Made by a program: the position numbers and the translations under genes
Shown here: piece after piece, positions 61,162 to 64,000 of the stretch
How the letters are laid out: each line of letters begins with the position of its first letter
Numbering within the stretch: position 1 is the first letter of the stretch
Source of the DNA: Spirometra erinaceieuropaei
Taxonomy: Eukaryota > Platyhelminthes > Cestoda > Diphyllobothriidea > Diphyllobothriidae
DNA: 64,000 bases
Direction: 5' to 3'
Assembly (NCBI GenBank): GCA_902702965.1
Contig: CACRXP010000163.1
Span: 2,682-66,681 of the forward strand
Notes under the pieces: model-generated
Told to the model about the DNA's origin: nothing
The model's input: the letters and a program-made list of their open reading frames with translations, nothing else
Databases searched by the model: none

Positions 61162-61278
61162 GAAGTCGAGCTCACCCCCTGTAACTCCTTCTCATTTTGT
61201 CCCACCATTATGGGCGTGTTCGAACTTTTTCAGCCCAGAACATCTATCTGTACACCACACATTTTTTACGTTGAAAAT

Positions 61279-61309
61279 AGGGTACTCAAAGGCTTACGCC
61301 TATTTCCCT
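61279..61309 (+). promoter_or_regulatory. Conserved LINE 3'-terminal hairpin
   Basis: AGGC-TTAC-GCCT (61290-61301) lies between AGGG (61279-61282) and CCCT (61306-61309), followed by AATAAA (61311-61316) and the CTGAA tail. Equivalent hairpins sit at the 3' ends near 31300, 43720, 48280 and 50965. The stem is kept while bases differ (for example AGGCG-CT-CGCCT at 31.3 kb), consistent with selection for recognition by the element's own reverse transcriptase. Confidence 0.6.
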
Positions 61310-61325
61310 CAATAAACTGAACTGA

Positions 61326-61474
61326 ATTGAACTGAACTGTACTATTATTTTACGCAGCCTTGAACTCGGGCTCGGTATTTGAAAACTCTGCGAACGCAGT
61401 CTTCCTGCGGTCGTGTTCTGTTCCGGCATCTTTTTCGTCCTGCGACTCATCTGCCTGGGTGCTACGTATTTAAG
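61326..61474 (+). promoter_or_regulatory. Short 5' flank of WDR1 between LINE tail and start codon
   Basis: Only about 150 bases separate the LINE tail from the first ATG of WDR1. No TATA box was seen. The bases just before the ATG read GTATTTAAG, so an AG abuts the start codon and a trans-splice acceptor is possible, since flatworms use spliced-leader trans-splicing. Promoter elements must lie here or within or upstream of the LINE. Confidence 0.3.
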
Positions 61475-63769
61475 ATGAGTCTTACCAAAGGTTTGCTATA
61501 AATTCTGATTGTTTTCATTCTTTAGAGGCACTCTTTCCTGCTGCTCCTTTCGTAGAAAGAGCTAAACGTGTTAATTTTGGTGCCCATCCCAAGGGCCGTT
61601 ATATTTTGTATGGAAATAAAAAGAATGTTATCATCCATGATATAATTGTATGGCTCCGCTTCCAATAATTTCCTCAGAATCACTCAGACAATGACGTTTA
61701 TTTTAACCATCCGACGGATGTCCGCTCCGCTAAGTATTCCCCAAGCGGGTTTTATGTTGCTTCGGGAGGTAGGTTTATCGCTGCCATCGGTAATTCCTTA
61801 GATAAGTCCGGAAAAGTCCAAATCTGGGATGCCACACAAAAAGAACATTTTATGAAAAATGAATTTTGCCTCCTATCGGAAATCAATGATCTTGCATGGT
61901 CCAGTGACAGTGCCCGCATTGCTGTTGGTGGTCGAGGCTCTGAAAAGTAAAGTTTTCTCTTAAACACACTTCCAAGGTTTGGCAAAGTTATAAACGCTGA
62001 ATTGGGAACCGAAGTTGGTGAGGTTTTGGGTATGAGCCGACCAATTAATGCTGTCGATTTCAAACCAACACGGCCCTTCCGACTGGCTACTGGAAGTGAG
62101 GACTTTCTAGTTTGCTTCTTCGAAGGCCCTCCGTTCAAATTCAAGAAGTCTGTTAGCGTGAGTCTGGGGTCTAATCAGTTTAGACTAGACGATTTGGGGA
62201 ATTTTACCTGATACCTTCAAATTACGCATGGATTGAGTATCATCCACTAATTTTCCTCGTGGTTACCTTTGGACTTTGTGCTTTATTTCTGACAGAAACA
62301 CAAAAACTTTGTAAATTGCTGCAGATTCTCCCCGAAGGGTGATATTTACGTCACCGGAGGTGCAGATGGCCATGTAAGTGTTTAAGTTTAGATGGGTCGA
62401 TTTTCATCTCAGATACACGCATTCAACGCAACTGACAGCGAATATATTGGAGAGTTTGGTTCTCCTGCCCACTCTTCGGGCATCTATGGCCTCGAATTTT
62501 CTTCGTCGGGAAGTCGCCTGGTTTCAGTTTCAACTGACAAGACAGTAAAACTCTGGGACACTGGTAGCGGTAATTTCGGTCTCCTATCGGAGTTTGCTTT
62601 CGAAAACAAACCGGAGAATCAGCAGGTACGCGACCTTGGGCGCTCACTTTTTTCTCTTTCTGCGCTTTTGTTACATCATCTTAGTTTTAAGTTGCCCGAA
62701 AGTCCCCAGCCTTCCAAGGATTTAATCGCCCATGTTTTCAGCTGACCCTGAAGAGCATAGCCACTGCTCAGCATGATGCCGAAGTCTGTAAAATAGTACA
62801 GGATATAAACAATATGGGAGTTACTAAAGTTGTTGTCATACATAGGTTACGCGAAATTAACACTAGGTAGTAACAGAAGCCTTAAGACTCCTATTAATAT
62901 AGCCAAATTCAATTCGGCAATTTCCCTGACATAGTGTGATTTGCATTTGCCTCATCCGCGAAACTTGATTTCCTCACCTATCGCATATGCACCCCAGCAA
63001 ACAACTTAATCTGACTGACGCCCGTCAGGTATCTCTATCAAATTGCCTAACTCACAAAGCTTTTCACAGAGAGTGGGGAGAGGATGCAAAGCCTTACTAC
63101 TGTAATCCATCCCCTCTTACCCAGACATCGGTGACCTATGTTAACCGATTTGGGATTGAAGTTCTGTGGTAGTCTTGGGACTGGCTTTAAACAATTAAAT
63201 CCTTTGTAGAATACTGCATTCATGTTCGCTAGTTCGCACTTCTTCAGACTGTGCAGTCTTCCTTTACGTGATCTACTCCCTACTCGAGTTTTTAGGTATT
63301 CGCAAAAATTTAAAATACCAATGTTCGGTCATTGCTTCTGATTGTTAAGGAGCATTTATCCGCGTTTGACTTATTATTTGCCCTTATATTTCTATTTGCC
63401 TACTTCTTTGTAGCTGGGTTGTGTTTGGGTCGGTGATAAACTGGTGACTGTTTCACTCAGTGGAGCCATGCAGGTCTTCAATGCTGATCCAGATGTCAAG
63501 GAGCTGGCGGCCCCCACAGATGTCATATTTGGCCATTCTCGACCAATAAAGTGTAGTGCGTACTCAAAGTCTGCCAACCGCCTAGTCACCGCTTCCACCG
63601 ACATGGTTATGCTTTCTTGGGACATTTCCAAGGGGGTTGCGAAACCATTTAGCGGTCCTGAAGCGCACAAAAGTTCCATCGAGGCACTGACCATCTGTGG
63701 TGACAGGGTCATATCTGTCGGTGTTGACGATCGTCTTGTCGTCAGTTCCTTGGCAAATCATTCCTTTGA
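61475..63769 (+). CDS. WDR1: WD repeat-containing protein 1 / actin-interacting protein 1 (5' part, eight exons)
   Basis: AIP1/WDR1 works with ADF/cofilin to disassemble actin filaments in the cytoplasm. It folds as two seven-bladed beta-propellers of about 600 residues; roughly the first 400 are here. Exons: 61475-61490 (MSLTK, Glu split), 61526-61647, 61678-61768, 61802-61946, 61977-62157, 62296-62373, 62413-62625, 63414-63769, all with GT-AG borders and matching phases. Diagnostic stretches: AKYSPSGFYVASG, SGKVQIWDATQKEH, RPFRLATGSEDF, FFEGPPFKFK, NFVNCCRFSPKGD, DKTVKLWD and QQ-LGCVWVGDKLVTVSLSG, all in the order found in animal WDR1. The start is chosen because MSLTKEALFPAAPFVERAKR has the right distance to the first propeller. 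The last exon ends at a GTGAGT donor, so the gene continues past the window. Introns are 35, 30, 33, 30, 138, 39 and 788 bases. Single-frame reading gives false stops in these introns. Confidence 0.95.
62626..63413 (+). other. Large intron of WDR1
   Basis: 788-base intron between the exon ending NKPENQQ and the exon starting LGCVWVGDK. Acceptor TACTTCTTTGTAG. The small frames inside (for example 62987-63172) have no recognisable product. Confidence 0.8.
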
Positions 63770-64000
63770 GTGAGTCTAGGAATTTTACATCCCATTTGCC
63801 TTGCAAGATATGTTCCTTCGCTATCCCACGAAAAGTCCTGTGTACAATTATGCTCAATCTCCGAGAATATTTGCGGGCAGTTTATGGAGAATCTAATGTA
63901 CTTATATTTGTTTAACTATACTCCCAACGCTGTTACCAGCCAACTGCCCAAATATGCATTTTGCACTTTGTCGTAGTCAGTCAGCTATAGCCCAACCCAG
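63770..64000 (+). other. Start of the next WDR1 intron, runs off the window
   Basis: Begins with the donor GTGAGT directly after the codon fragment for the residue following HSF. No acceptor followed by WDR1-like sequence was found before the end of the window. Confidence 0.7.

Larger units (their letters stand above)
56791..61325 (+). mobile_element. Near-intact CR1-like LINE
   Basis: Plus strand: short leader, ORF1 (56865-58164), ORF2 (58313-61161), a 3' untranslated region, the shared terminal hairpin and a (CTGAA)n-type tail ending about 61325-61340. Only two lesions are seen, each a one-base length change in a homopolymer. The 5' boundary is a guess. It is related to, but distinct from, the minus-strand copies (visibly different throughout ORF2). 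Its 3' end lies about 150 bases before the WDR1 start codon. Confidence 0.88.

Overview
The window looks like a flatworm genome, most likely a tapeworm of the Diphyllobothrium/Spirometra/Schistocephalus type. The grounds are gene structure with 30-39 bp spliceosomal introns, long gene-poor stretches, several CR1/RTE-like LINE families, and one LINE family whose C-terminus carries C2H2 fingers of the CPHC..TFTSRIG..GHLRIH type. I associate that family with these worms from memory, so the species is an inference. Two assembly gaps (runs of N) lie at 12896-13040 and 54151-54409.

Layout. From 1 to 38 kb there is little recognisable coding sequence. The exception is one 2.8 kb exon (5895-8731, +) of a Ser/Thr-rich, probably disordered protein that I do not recognise. 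The rest of this part holds small repeats. Three copies of a tRNA-derived SINE lie at about 4764-5245 (an inverted pair) and 11400-11630. Four copies of a roughly 0.95 kb foldback element with about 370 bp inverted arms lie between 20.9 and 33.0 kb. A 150 bp inverted-repeat element at 30676-30825 contains a degenerate hammerhead-ribozyme-like fold. A 19 bp minisatellite (31163-31278) is joined to a LINE 3' end.

From 38.5 to 61.3 kb the window is almost solid non-LTR retrotransposon. It holds a decayed RTE-like LINE with five C-terminal zinc fingers (+, 38.5-43.7 kb), and a 5'-truncated CR1-like copy (-, 43.7-46.3 kb). A three-level nest follows (48.25-55.6 kb, all minus): a CR1-like LINE is split by a second LINE of another family, which is itself split by a third, CR1-like LINE. 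Last comes an almost intact CR1-like LINE (+, about 56.8-61.3 kb) broken only by two single-base homopolymer length changes.

The one gene identified with high confidence is the 5' two thirds of WDR1/AIP1, the actin-interacting WD-repeat protein (+, 61475 to beyond the window end). Its start codon lies about 150 bp downstream of the intact LINE. Eight exons can be read with consistent phases, and five of the seven introns are 30-39 bp.

No cellular operon, CRISPR array or defence-type system is present. The interest lies in the retroelement biology: the shared 3' hairpins, the nest, the near-active copy and the ribozyme-like fold.
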